Part shown: piece by piece, positions 42,048 through 50,879 of the stretch | How the letters are laid out: every line of letters starts with the position of its first letter | Numbering within the stretch: the stretch's first letter is position 1 | Assembly: GCF_002155425.1 (NCBI RefSeq) | Contig: NZ_MUYG01000007.1 | Coordinates: 124,001 to 188,000, forward strand | Direction: 5' to 3' | DNA length: 64,000 nt | From: Erythrobacter donghaensis | Lineage (GTDB): Bacteria; Pseudomonadota; Alphaproteobacteria; Sphingomonadales; Sphingomonadaceae | Position numbers and translations under genes: made by a program | Notes under the pieces: model-generated | The model's database searches: none | The model's input: the letters and a program-made list of their open reading frames with translations, nothing else | Told to the model about the DNA's origin: nothing

Positions 42048-43082
42048 CTAGTCATCCTCGTCCTCGTATCCCACCAGCGCCAGCGCGCGGGCGCGGCGCT
42101 GGCTGAGTGCGCACCAGCGCAGCAGCGCTTCCTCGCGCCCGTGGGTGATCCAGGTTTCGGCCGGGTTCACTTCCTTGATGGTGCGGGTGAGTTCGTTCCA
42201 GTCGGCATGGTCGGAGATGACCAGCGGCAGCTCCACCCCGCGCTGGCGTGCGCGGGCGCGCACCCGCATCCAGCCGCTCGCCATCGCAGTGATCGGATCG
42301 GGCAGGCGGCGGCTCCAGCGGTCGTTCAGCGCCGAGGGCGGCGCGACCACGATGGCGCCGCACATCGCCTCTTTCGAGGGTGCATCGGTCACCAGCCGCA
42401 GATCGCCCAGCGCGACGCCGTGTTCTTCGTAGAGCCGGCACATCGCTTCCATCGCCCCGTGGAGCCAGATCGTGTCGCTGTGCCCCGCCGCGCGCAGCTC
42501 CGCGATCACCCGCTGCGCCTTGCCCAGCGCATAGGCGCCTACCAGCACACAGGTATCGGGATTGTCGGCGCGCGCCTCCAGCAGCTTGCCGATCTCCTCG
42601 CCGATCGGGGGGTGGGTGAAGACCGGCAGGCCGAAGGTCGCCTCGGTGATGAAGATGTCGCAAGGCGTGACTTCGAAGGGCGCGCAGGTCGGATCGGGTG
42701 CGCGCTTGTAATCGCCGGTGATGACGACGCGCTCGCCCGCGTGTTCAAGCAGGATCTGCGCTGAGCCGAGCACATGGCCCGCCGGGATATAGGTCGCATC
42801 GACCCCGCCCGGCAGCCGGATCGTCTCGCCATATTCGACCGGCACCGCCTTGTGCAGAACGGTTCCGGAATCGTCGGAAGCCCCCGTGCGATAGCGCAGT
42901 TCCATGATCGCCAGTGTCGCCGGGGTGGCGATGGTCTCGCCATGTCCGCCGCGCGCGTGATCGGCATGGCCATGCGTCACCAGCGCCCGCGGCACGGGGC
43001 GCGAGGGATCAACCCAGATATCGGCGGGGACGATGTGAATGCCCCACGGCTCGGGACGGATCCAGGAGAAGGGGGCGGCCAT
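42048..43082 (-). CDS. ligase-associated DNA-damage-response exonuclease (metallo-beta-lactamase fold)
   Basis: A 344-residue beta-CASP-like nuclease. The metal site is THGHADHARGGH, and VVITGDYKR follows. It is the standard companion of the ATP-dependent ligase (here at 40014). The ATG at 43080-43082 is chosen over a TTG six codons upstream. The C-terminal SDHADWNELTRTI region is normal. Confidence 0.9.
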   Translation of the reverse strand: MAAPFSWIRPEPWGIHIVPADIWVDPSRPVPRALVTHGHADHARGGHGETIATPATLAIMELRYRTGASDDSGTVLHKAVPVEYGETIRLPGGVDATYIPAGHVLGSAQILLEHAGERVVITGDYKRAPDPTCAPFEVTPCDIFITEATFGLPVFTHPPIGEEIGKLLEARADNPDTCVLVGAYALGKAQRVIAELRAAGHSDTIWLHGAMEAMCRLYEEHGVALGDLRLVTDAPSKEAMCGAIVVAPPSALNDRWSRRLPDPITAMASGWMRVRARARQRGVELPLVISDHADWNELTRTIKEVNPAETWITHGREEALLRWCALSQRRARALALVGYEDEDD

Positions 43083-43121
43083 GACAGGAGCAACCCGCAA
43101 GGTCGCGTCAGTGTTCCAGAA

Positions 43122-43640
43122 CTACTTGCGCTTGACCGGGTCGAGCCAGCCCCAGCAGTCCTCGTCGCGCAGGAAACGTTGGTCGGTCAGCACGCCATCG
43201 ACCATGAGATAGGGCGCAGGACGGCACGTCAGCGCGTCGCCCGCGTTTTTGAACATCACGACGAAACCATATTCCTTTTCGGGATAGGCGGCGGGGTCGC
43301 TCGGCTTGCCCATGCAGTCGGCCCCGGCGGTCGAGGCCAGCGGGGTGAGGCGAAGCCAGCGATCGTCGCTACTGTCCTTCTCGGTGCGCCATGAGAGGGT
43401 AACGCGCTGTTCGCCGCTCTGCACCCAGCCGGTGCCGTCCGCGTCGAAATGCCAGACCTCGGTGCATTCGGACTTGCCGTCCGGCCCCTTCTTGCGCGCC
43501 GCGAAGTTCCAGGTGCCGATCTCGGCGAGATGAACCGCCATCGCCTCGGCCGACAGATCGGCGGGCTGCGCGAAAACGGGAGCGGCGGGAGTGCCCATCA
43601 GCACCCCCGCCGCCGCCATTGCTGCAATGCAGGCGCGCAT
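43122..43640 (-). CDS. exported protein, unknown
   Basis: A 172-residue protein with a signal peptide (about 1-24, ending PVFAQ), and a beta-rich body ending in TDQRFLRDEDCWGWLDPVKRK. The IGTWNF segment and the conserved WRTEKD strand give a lipocalin-like impression, but I do not recognise the family. Its ATG shares one base with the clpA stop (TGATG), so it is coupled to clpA, an odd partner for a periplasmic protein. Confidence 0.75.
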   Translation of the reverse strand: MRACIAAMAAAGVLMGTPAAPVFAQPADLSAEAMAVHLAEIGTWNFAARKKGPDGKSECTEVWHFDADGTGWVQSGEQRVTLSWRTEKDSSDDRWLRLTPLASTAGADCMGKPSDPAAYPEKEYGFVVMFKNAGDALTCRPAPYLMVDGVLTDQRFLRDEDCWGWLDPVKRK

Positions 43641-46000
43641 CAGCCCTCGTCGGCTTCCGGCGCGGGCTTCTTGGCGGCCGGAGCTTTCTTTACAGGGGCC
43701 TTCTTCTTGGCGACCTTCACCTTGGGCGGTGCCGGGGTCATTTCGAAGGCGGGCTTGCCGTCCTTCACCGTGACATGGACCTCGCCGCCGTCGGCCAGCT
43801 TGCCGAACAGCAGTTCCTCGGCGAGCGGCTGCTTGATCTTTTCCTGGATCAACCGGCTCATCGGGCGGGCACCATAGAGCTTGTCGTAGCCCTTGTCCGC
43901 CAGCCATGCACGGGCATCGCTGTCGAACTGGATGTGAACGTTCTGTTCGGCCAGCTGAAGCTCCAGCTGGAGGATGAACTTGTCGACCACGCGCGCCACG
44001 GTGCTCTTGCCGAGATAGGCGAAGGGCACGATCGCATCGAGACGGTTGCGGAATTCGGGGGTGAACATCTTCTTCACCGCTTCGTCGCCCGCATCCTGCT
44101 TGCTGACATCGCCGAAGCCGATCCCCTGCCGCGCCATGTCGGCCGCGCCCGCATTGGTCGTCATGATCAGCACCACGTTGCGGAAATCGACTGTCTTGCC
44201 GTGGTGATCGGTGAGACGCCCGTTATCCATCACCTGCAACAGGATGTTGAACAGGTCGGGGTGGGCCTTCTCGATCTCGTCGAGCAGCAGCACGCAATGC
44301 GGGTTCTGATCGACCGCATCGGTCAGCAGACCGCCCTGATCGTAACCGACATAGCCCGGAGGCGCGCCGATCAACCGGCTGACCGAGTGCCGCTCCATAT
44401 ATTCCGACATGTCGAAGCGCTTGAGCTCGATCCCCATGATCGTGGCAAGCTGGCGGGCGACTTCGGTCTTGCCGACGCCGGTGGGGCCGCTGAACAGGAA
44501 GCTCCCGATCGGCTTGTCCGGATCGCGCAGGCCTGCACGGCTCAGCTTCATGGCGGTGGCGAGACGTGTGATCGCCTCGTCCTGCCCGAAGACGACGTGC
44601 TTCAGATCGCGTTCGAGGTTTTCGAGCGCCTTCTTGTCATCCTTGCTGACCGACTTGGGCGGGATGCGCGCCATCGTCGCGATGACCATTTCGATCTCGC
44701 GCGCGGTGATGGTCTTCTTGCGGCGGCTGGGCGGCACCAGCATCTGCATCGCGCCGACTTCGTCGATCACGTCGATCGCCTTGTCGGGCAGCTTGCGGTC
44801 ATTGATGTAGCGCGCCGACAGCTCGACCGCGGTCTTGATCGCATCGGGCGTGTACTTGACCTTGTGGTGATCCTCGAACGCGGTGCGCAGACCTTTGAGG
44901 ATCTTGATCGTGTCCTCGATTGTCGGCTCGTTCACGTCGATCTTCTGGAACCGGCGCAGCAGTGCGCGATCCTTTTCGAAGTGGTTGCGGAATTCCTTGT
45001 AGGTGGTCGATCCGATGCAGCGGATCGCGCCGCTCGACAGGGCGGGCTTGAGCAGGTTCGAGGCATCCATCGCCCCGCCGCTGGTTGCGCCCGCGCCGAT
45101 CACGGTGTGGATCTCGTCGATGAAAAGCACTGCGTTCGGCATCGCCTCAAGCTCGGTCACGACCTGCTTCAGCCGCTCTTCGAAATCGCCGCGATAGCGC
45201 GTGCCTGCCAGCAGTGCGCCCATGTCGAGCGAGTAGATCACCGCTTCGTTCAGCACTTCGGGCACATCGCCCTCGACGATCTTGCGCGCCAGCCCTTCGG
45301 CAATCGCGGTTTTCCCGACGCCGGGATCGCCGACATAGAGCGGGTTGTTCTTGGACCGGCGGCATAGGATCTGGATCGTCCGGTCAACCTCCGGCCCGCG
45401 CCCGATCAGCGGGTCGATCTTGCCGCTTTCGGCCTTGGTGTTGAGGTTGACGGTGAACTGGTCGAGCGCGGTTTCCTTTTTGTTGCCGCTGTCCTTGGCC
45501 TGCTGCGCGGGCTCTTCCGCCTTGTCGGTTCCCTGCGGGGTCTTGGGCTCGATCTGGCGGCCACCCTTGCCGATGCCGTGGCTGATATAGCTCACCGCAT
45601 CCAGCCGGCTCATGTCCTGCTGCTGGAGGAAATAGACCGCGTAGGAATCGCGCTCGGAAAACAGCGCGACCAGCACATTCGCGCCGGTGACGGTGTCCTT
45701 GCCGCTCGACTGCACATGCAGGATCGCGCGCTGGATCACCCGCTGGAAGCCCGCGGTCGGCTGCGGATCGGCGCCGTCCTCGGTCTTGAGGCTCTGATAT
45801 TCCTGATCGAGATATTGCTTCACCACCTCACCCAATTCGGCAAGGTCGACCCCGCAGGCAGCCATCACCTGGGCTGCGTCTTCATCGTCGATCAGCGCCA
45901 GCAGCAGGTGTTCGAGCGTGGCATATTCGTGCCGCCGTTCGGACGCATTGCCGAGCGCATTGTGCAGCGTGCGTTCGAGGTTCTGGGCGAAGCTGGGCAT
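43640..46000 (-). CDS. clpA: ATP-dependent Clp protease ATP-binding subunit ClpA
   Basis: A 786-residue AAA+ unfoldase. The N-domain (residues 1-140, SFAQNLERTLHNALGNASERRHEYATLEHLLLALIDDEDA) binds ClpS adaptors; two AAA modules follow with Walker A GDPGVGKTAIAE and GPTGVGKTEVAR. The C-terminus is a Lys/Ala-rich tail (KVKVAKKKAPVKKAPAAKK). ClpS is not encoded in the window. The ATG at 45998-46000 follows AGAGG and opens the N-domain, so the longer frame is rejected. Confidence 0.95.
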   Translation of the reverse strand: MPSFAQNLERTLHNALGNASERRHEYATLEHLLLALIDDEDAAQVMAACGVDLAELGEVVKQYLDQEYQSLKTEDGADPQPTAGFQRVIQRAILHVQSSGKDTVTGANVLVALFSERDSYAVYFLQQQDMSRLDAVSYISHGIGKGGRQIEPKTPQGTDKAEEPAQQAKDSGNKKETALDQFTVNLNTKAESGKIDPLIGRGPEVDRTIQILCRRSKNNPLYVGDPGVGKTAIAEGLARKIVEGDVPEVLNEAVIYSLDMGALLAGTRYRGDFEERLKQVVTELEAMPNAVLFIDEIHTVIGAGATSGGAMDASNLLKPALSSGAIRCIGSTTYKEFRNHFEKDRALLRRFQKIDVNEPTIEDTIKILKGLRTAFEDHHKVKYTPDAIKTAVELSARYINDRKLPDKAIDVIDEVGAMQMLVPPSRRKKTITAREIEMVIATMARIPPKSVSKDDKKALENLERDLKHVVFGQDEAITRLATAMKLSRAGLRDPDKPIGSFLFSGPTGVGKTEVARQLATIMGIELKRFDMSEYMERHSVSRLIGAPPGYVGYDQGGLLTDAVDQNPHCVLLLDEIEKAHPDLFNILLQVMDNGRLTDHHGKTVDFRNVVLIMTTNAGAADMARQGIGFGDVSKQDAGDEAVKKMFTPEFRNRLDAIVPFAYLGKSTVARVVDKFILQLELQLAEQNVHIQFDSDARAWLADKGYDKLYGARPMSRLIQEKIKQPLAEELLFGKLADGGEVHVTVKDGKPAFEMTPAPPKVKVAKKKAPVKKAPAAKKPAPEADEG

Positions 46001-46130
46001 GGGAGAGGCCTCTATCTGCGGGTGGGCGCTCGTGGCGAGAGAGCGGGGGGAGCCATTTTCCGACAATATGGGATGCGCGTAGGGAATTGCGAATCCGCTA
46101 AACCAATTACGCAAGAGCTACGGTGTCGGA

Positions 46131-46340
46131 TCATCCGCCGCCCTTCCCGAACAGCGCGTCGGCCGCAGCGCGGTGCGCCGCAGCCTTGTCGCGATGTGCG
46201 CTCACCCGCGCGATCTCGGCCTCGAGCATTGCGATACGCTCGTCCAGCTCGGCCTGCGAATAGGGGCCGAGGTCTTCCCCAGCGAGACGGGAAGCCGCAT
46301 CTCCGCTGGGGCGAGGGCGATCGGGCTCTTCCATTGGCAT
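46131..46340 (-). CDS. DUF1192 family protein
   Basis: A 69-residue protein with a short helical hairpin (YSQAELDERIAMLEAEIARVSAHRDKAAAHRAAADALF), typical of DUF1192, a small alphaproteobacterial family of unknown function. Start may be the first or third codon (MPMEEP). It lies between clpA and the inverted-repeat element. Confidence 0.82.
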   Translation of the reverse strand: MPMEEPDRPRPSGDAASRLAGEDLGPYSQAELDERIAMLEAEIARVSAHRDKAAAHRAAADALFGKGGG

Positions 46341-46418
46341 GCAGCATCAGGGGGAAGCGGCTTGCTGTCAATCCGAGAGACGGTTATTCGCGCAACACCG
46401 ATGGTTAATTGGGGTCTA

Positions 46419-46684
46419 GAGCACTTTCCGATCAATCCGGGTCACCCTGACGGAGCCTGTTTTGGCCCAGCGCAAGGAACGACGAGTGAGCCATGCTTAA
46501 GCATAGTGAACGAGGAGAGACGCCGCGCTGGGCCAAAACAGGCCCGCTCCTTCGGAGTCGCGTCAGGAAGTCCGCTGGCTTCGTCGCGGCACTTGCAGGG
46601 GCAACCAGCCCCTGCTGCGCGCCACTCCTGTCCAGCGGACTTCCTGACGCGATCAGGGCGACCCGGATTGATCGGAAAGTGCTC
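46419..46684. mobile_element. MITE-like nested inverted-repeat element, 266 bp
   Basis: Terminal arms of 32 bp (46419-46450 and 46653-46684) match as reverse complements with one mismatch. Inside lie a perfect 19-bp inverted repeat (46455-46473 / 46525-46543) around a 12-bp palindrome ATGCTTAAGCAT (46493-46504), and a perfect 21-bp inverted repeat (46558-46578 / 46632-46652) around a small GC hairpin (46595-46615). There is no transposase and no coding frame of note. No target duplication is visible. Type is uncertain: MITE or structured RNA. Confidence 0.75.
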
Positions 46685-46704
46685 AAAAGGGGGGCAACGC
46701 GGTG

Positions 46705-47727
46705 ATGGTGGTGAGCAACGGGGCGGATTTGCCTGAGACGATGCAGGCGATTGGCTTCGATGCCCCCGGCGGGCCCGATGTGCTGCGGACCATGACCGCG
46801 CCCCTGCCGCGTCTGCGCCCCGATGATGTGCTGATCCGCGTCGCCTATGCCGGGGTCAACCGCCCTGATTGCTTGCAGCGCGCCGGCGCCTATCCGCCGC
46901 CGCCGGGCGCCTCGCCGCTGCTGGGGCTGGAGGTGTCGGGCGAAATCGTTGCCGTCGGCACCGAAGTCCCGCGCGAGATGATCGGGCAATATGTCGCCGC
47001 GCTCACGCCGGGCGGTGGCTATGCCGAATATTGCGCGGCGCATTGGCAGCATTGCCTGCCGGTGCCCGAAGGTATGATGCTGTCCGAAGCCGCCGCGATC
47101 CCCGAAACCCTTTTCACCGTGTGGCACAACCTGTTCGAGCGCGGCCTCGCGCGCGATGGGGAGAGCGTGCTGATCCACGGCGGCACCAGCGGCATCGGGA
47201 CGATGGCGATCATGCTCGGCAAGGCCTTCGGGCTGCAGGTGATCGTCACCTGCGGCGACACCGCCAAATGCGCCGCCGCGACCCGGATCGGCGCCGACCT
47301 CGCGATCAATTACCGCGAGCAGGACTTTGTCGAGGCGGTGCTCGCGCATACCGAAGGCAAGGGCGTCAACGTGGTGCTCGACATGGTCTCGGGCGATTAT
47401 GTCGCGCGCAACATGAGATGCCTTGCCGAGGATGGCCGCCATGTCACGATCGCGGTGCTGGGCGGTGCCAAGGCCGACCTCAACATGGCGGTGGTGATGA
47501 TGAAGCGCCTGACCCTTACCGGATCGACCCTGCGCCCGCGCACCGACAGTTTCAAGGCCGCGCTCGCCGACGAGATTGCCGACAATGCCTGGCCGCTGTT
47601 CTGCGACGGCGAATTGTCGCCGGTGATGGACATGACCTTCCCCCTCGCAGACGCCGCCGCCGCCCATGCGCGGATGGAGAACGGCGACCACATCGGCAAG
47701 ATCGTGCTGGAGGTTGCAGGCCAATGA
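46705..47727 (+). CDS. NAD(P)H-quinone oxidoreductase (zinc-independent alcohol dehydrogenase superfamily, PIG3-like)
   Basis: A 340-residue MDR-family reductase with the opening MQAIGFDAPGGPDVLR, VLIRVAYAGVNRPDCLQRAG, and VLIHGGTSGIGTMAIMLGKAFGLQVI for NADPH. No zinc-binding cysteine cluster is seen, so it reduces quinones or enones. Starts 20 bp after the repeat element. The following gene overlaps its stop (ATGA). Confidence 0.9.
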   Translation: MVVSNGADLPETMQAIGFDAPGGPDVLRTMTAPLPRLRPDDVLIRVAYAGVNRPDCLQRAGAYPPPPGASPLLGLEVSGEIVAVGTEVPREMIGQYVAALTPGGGYAEYCAAHWQHCLPVPEGMMLSEAAAIPETLFTVWHNLFERGLARDGESVLIHGGTSGIGTMAIMLGKAFGLQVIVTCGDTAKCAAATRIGADLAINYREQDFVEAVLAHTEGKGVNVVLDMVSGDYVARNMRCLAEDGRHVTIAVLGGAKADLNMAVVMMKRLTLTGSTLRPRTDSFKAALADEIADNAWPLFCDGELSPVMDMTFPLADAAAAHARMENGDHIGKIVLEVAGQ

Positions 47728-48665
47728 CCTATCCCGTGCTGCGCATTTCGGGCGATTACGCTTTCGTCGAGGTTCGCAAGGGACGCGGGGCGATGCGATG
47801 GCGCGACATGACGCCAATCCATCGCGGCCCGGCGACCGCAGGAAAGGAATGGAAGGGCGGAGAGGGCGACAAGCTCGCCGCCTGCCACTGCCTCTGGCCG
47901 AGCGACCCCAATTCCACCCTGTCGCAGCCCTATGAGCAATCCTCGTGGGAGGGGCTGGGAACCGGGCAGCCCAAGCTGCTGGTGTTCCCCACCACCTTGT
48001 CCGGGTTCATCGCGTTGCAGGACGAGGCGGGGAGCGGGGAGGACGCGCTGACCCTCCACGAAGATCCCCGCAGCGGGAATTGCTACAAGATCAAGCTCAC
48101 CGCCGCGCTGCTCGGCCTGCCGCTGGCGACCCGCGCCTATGACATCATGCAGGGCGAGACGCGCACGCCCGAGTTTCTCGCCACAGTCAACGCCAACGGG
48201 CGCATCCCGGTGTTGCAGATCGGCGAGGGGGAGCAGGCGCGCTTCCTGCCTGAAAGCAACGCCGCCTGCTGGTATCTCGCCCACGGCTCGGCGCTGATCC
48301 CGGAGGAACGCTTTGCGCAGGCGGACATGCTGCGCTGGATGTTCTTCGAGCAGTACAACCACGAACCCAACGTCGCCACCCTGCGCTTCTGGCTGCGTTT
48401 CGTGGGCGAGGCGAACCTGTCGGAGCAGCAGCGCGCGCAGATGATGGCCAAGCGCATGGCGGGCTGCGCCGCGCTGGAGCTGATGGACAAGCATCTGGCG
48501 AGCAACGCCTTTTTCTGCGGCGACACCCCGACGCTCGCCGACATCGCGCTGTTCGCCTACACCCATGTCGCCGAGGAGGGCGGCTTTGGTCTGGGCAACT
48601 ATCCGCATATCCGGAGCTGGATCGCGCGGGTTCAGGCGCTGCCCGGTTTCGTCCCGATGAGCTGA
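47724..48665 (+). CDS. glutathione S-transferase with an unknown N-terminal extension
   Basis: A 313-residue protein. Residues about 112-313 are a GST: DPRSGNCYKIKLTAALLGLPL carries the glutathione-site, NGRIPVLQIGEGEQARFLPESNAACWYLA the second half, and PTLADIALFAYTHVAEEGGF the C-domain. The first 110 residues (MTYPVLRISGDYAFVEV...) are not part of any GST I recognise and match nothing known. ATG overlaps the previous stop (ATGA). No in-frame ATG exists closer to the GST domain, so the extension is probably real. Alternative: two fused genes. Confidence 0.85.
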   Translation: MTYPVLRISGDYAFVEVRKGRGAMRWRDMTPIHRGPATAGKEWKGGEGDKLAACHCLWPSDPNSTLSQPYEQSSWEGLGTGQPKLLVFPTTLSGFIALQDEAGSGEDALTLHEDPRSGNCYKIKLTAALLGLPLATRAYDIMQGETRTPEFLATVNANGRIPVLQIGEGEQARFLPESNAACWYLAHGSALIPEERFAQADMLRWMFFEQYNHEPNVATLRFWLRFVGEANLSEQQRAQMMAKRMAGCAALELMDKHLASNAFFCGDTPTLADIALFAYTHVAEEGGFGLGNYPHIRSWIARVQALPGFVPMS

Positions 48666-48778
48666 GCTGGGCCTGACTTGTCATTGAAAACATGACGCGG
48701 AACCGTCACGCCCCTGCGATTCGGGTGTAACATTCGGCTGGCAAAGGATTTCCGAGAGACCAAGCTCAGGAAATCCCG

Positions 48779-49681
48779 ATGACCGGCGCCGACCTCACCG
48801 ATCTGATCCACGACAACATCGCCAGCTTCCCCGTGTCCGCGCCGCGCACGCCCGAGCCGGAAGGGAGGGAGCGGCGGTCGTTCCGCACGATCTGGATCAG
48901 CGACGTCCATCTCGGCACCAAGGGCTGCAACGCCGATCTGCTGATCGACTTCCTCGACCACACCGACAGCGAGACGATGTATCTGGTGGGCGACATCATC
49001 GACGGCTGGCGGCTGAAGAAGAAGTTCTACTGGCCGTCGGCACACAACGATATCGTCTGGCGTATCATGAAGCGCGCGCGGCGGGGCACGCGGGTGGTCT
49101 ATATCCCGGGCAACCACGACGAGATGTTCCGGCAGTTCACCGGGCTCAATTTCGGCGGGATCGAAATTCGCCGGGCCGCCTTCCACGATACCGCCGATGG
49201 CCGCCGGCTGATGGTGCTGCACGGCGACGAGTTCGATGCCGTCATGCTGTCGCACCGCTGGCTCGCCTTCGTGGGGGACCATGCCTACCACTTCATGATG
49301 AAGTGCAATATCGCGGTGAACACCGTGCGCCGCTGGCTGGGCAAGCCCTACTGGTCGCTCTCCAAGGCGGCCAAGCACAAGGTCAAGAACGCGGTGGAGT
49401 TCATCGGCAAGTACGAGGAAGTCGTCGCCCGTGCGGCCGGAGAGCGCGGGGTGGACGGGGTGGTGTGCGGGCACATTCACACCGCCGAATTCCGCGCGTT
49501 CCAGCACAATGGCCGGAACATCGAATACTGGAACGATGGCGACTGGGTCGAAGGCTGCAACGCGCTGGTCGAACACCACGACGGGCGCATGGAGATCCTC
49601 CACTGGGCCGACGAGATCAAGCGCCGCGAGGCAGAGGCGGCCAGCACCGCTGCCGCTACCGAAGCGCGCGAGGCGGCGTGA
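48779..49681 (+). CDS. LpxH-like calcineurin-type phosphoesterase
   Basis: A 300-residue metallophosphoesterase. Metal motifs are SDVHLG, GDIIDGW, GNHDE, HGDEF and GHIHTAE, in the order of UDP-2,3-diacylglucosamine diphosphatases. The C-terminal tail is Ala/Glu-rich. Alphaproteobacteria mostly use LpxI for lipid A, so the role may be another glycolipid; the coupled GT4 gene (GTGA overlap) supports a lipid-sugar pathway. Confidence 0.88.
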   Translation: MTGADLTDLIHDNIASFPVSAPRTPEPEGRERRSFRTIWISDVHLGTKGCNADLLIDFLDHTDSETMYLVGDIIDGWRLKKKFYWPSAHNDIVWRIMKRARRGTRVVYIPGNHDEMFRQFTGLNFGGIEIRRAAFHDTADGRRLMVLHGDEFDAVMLSHRWLAFVGDHAYHFMMKCNIAVNTVRRWLGKPYWSLSKAAKHKVKNAVEFIGKYEEVVARAAGERGVDGVVCGHIHTAEFRAFQHNGRNIEYWNDGDWVEGCNALVEHHDGRMEILHWADEIKRREAEAASTAAATEAREAA

Positions 49682-50781
49682 ATCGGTTGACCTCCATTCC
49701 CATCGAGGATTGCACCGCCGCGCCTTCGCCCATCCCGGCCCGGATCGCGATCGTTACCGATGCCTGGCACCCCCAGACCAACGGCGTTGTGCGCACGCTC
49801 TCGACCACCTGCGATGTGCTGCGCGGCTGGGGGCATGAGGTCACGGTCATCTCGCCCGAAGGCTACCCCTCGATCCCCGCGCCGACCTATCCCGAGATTC
49901 GCCTCGCGCTCACCTTGCCGGGCGCGGTCGGGCGGCGGCTGGCCCGGATCGCGCCCGATGCGGTGCATATCGCCACCGAAGGCCCGCTGGGCTTCGCCGC
50001 CCGCGCCTATTGCCTGCGCCGCCGCGTGCCCTTCACCACCGCCTATCACACCCAGTTCCCGGACTATATCGCGCGCCGCACCGGCCTGCCTGCGAGCGTC
50101 TTCTGGCCCTATATCCGCTGGTTCCACCGACCCGCGCAGACGATCATGGTGGCGACCGAGACGATCTGCGCCACCTTGCGCGAACAGGGCCTGACCCGGC
50201 TGACCCACTGGAGCCGGGGCGTCGATCTGTCGTGCTTTTCCCCGCAGGCCCCGCGCCCGGCCGAATATGCCGGGATCGCAGGGCCGATCCTGCTCTATGT
50301 CGGGAGGGTGGCGGTCGAGAAGAACATCGAAGCCTTCCTCGCCTGTCCCTATCCCGGCACCAAGGTGGTGGTGGGTGACGGCCCGGCCGTCGCGGGGCTC
50401 AAGGAGAAGTTTCCGCAAGCGCTGTTTCTCGGCAAGCGCACGGGCGAGGCGCTGGCGGGGTGCTATGCCCATGCCGATGTCTTCGTTTTCCCCAGCCGCA
50501 CCGACACTTTCGGGCTGGTGATGATCGAGGCGCTGGCCTGCGGCACCCCGGTCGCCGCCTTCCCGGTGCCGGGGCCGATCGACATTATTACCGAAAGCGT
50601 CGGCGCGCTGTCCGAGGATCTTGCCCGCGCGATCGACGCCGCGCGCTATTGCGACCGCGCCGCCTGCGCCGCCTATGCCGCAGGCTATTCCTGGGAGGCG
50701 GCGAGCCGGCAATTCCTCGCCGGGCTAGCGGCGCTGGGCGAAGACGAGGCCGTTTCGTTGCAGACGCTGCCGGTCTTCTGA
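49678..50781 (+). CDS. GT4-family glycosyltransferase
   Basis: A 367-residue GT-B transferase with IVTDAWHPQTNGVVRTLSTT, ITESVGAL and the acceptor-side EX7E motif in VFPSRTDTFGLVMIEALACGTPV. It probably transfers a sugar from a nucleotide donor to a membrane lipid. Start is a GTG overlapping the phosphoesterase stop. A terminator-like hairpin follows 51 bp past its stop. Confidence 0.88.
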   Translation: MNRLTSIPIEDCTAAPSPIPARIAIVTDAWHPQTNGVVRTLSTTCDVLRGWGHEVTVISPEGYPSIPAPTYPEIRLALTLPGAVGRRLARIAPDAVHIATEGPLGFAARAYCLRRRVPFTTAYHTQFPDYIARRTGLPASVFWPYIRWFHRPAQTIMVATETICATLREQGLTRLTHWSRGVDLSCFSPQAPRPAEYAGIAGPILLYVGRVAVEKNIEAFLACPYPGTKVVVGDGPAVAGLKEKFPQALFLGKRTGEALAGCYAHADVFVFPSRTDTFGLVMIEALACGTPVAAFPVPGPIDIITESVGALSEDLARAIDAARYCDRAACAAYAAGYSWEAASRQFLAGLAALGEDEAVSLQTLPVF

Positions 50782-50831
50782 ATCCATTTCTTGCCGTTCC
50801 GCGCCGTTTCGCCTATCTGATACTCCAAGGC

Positions 50832-50863
50832 GGCCGCTCCGAAAGGGGCGGCCCTTTCATTTT
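50832..50863 (+). terminator. Rho-independent terminator after GT4 gene
   Basis: A 9-bp stem (GGCCGCTCC and GGGGCGGCC, one G-U pair) with a GAAA loop, followed by CTTTCATTTT. It lies just before the trcR ATG and thus in its leader, which could also make it a leader hairpin. Confidence 0.6.
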
Positions 50864-50879
50864 CAACGGAGATTTCCTC

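Noticed and set aside
46419..46684. A full insertion sequence
   Set aside because: The element is too short, holds no transposase frame and shows no target duplication.
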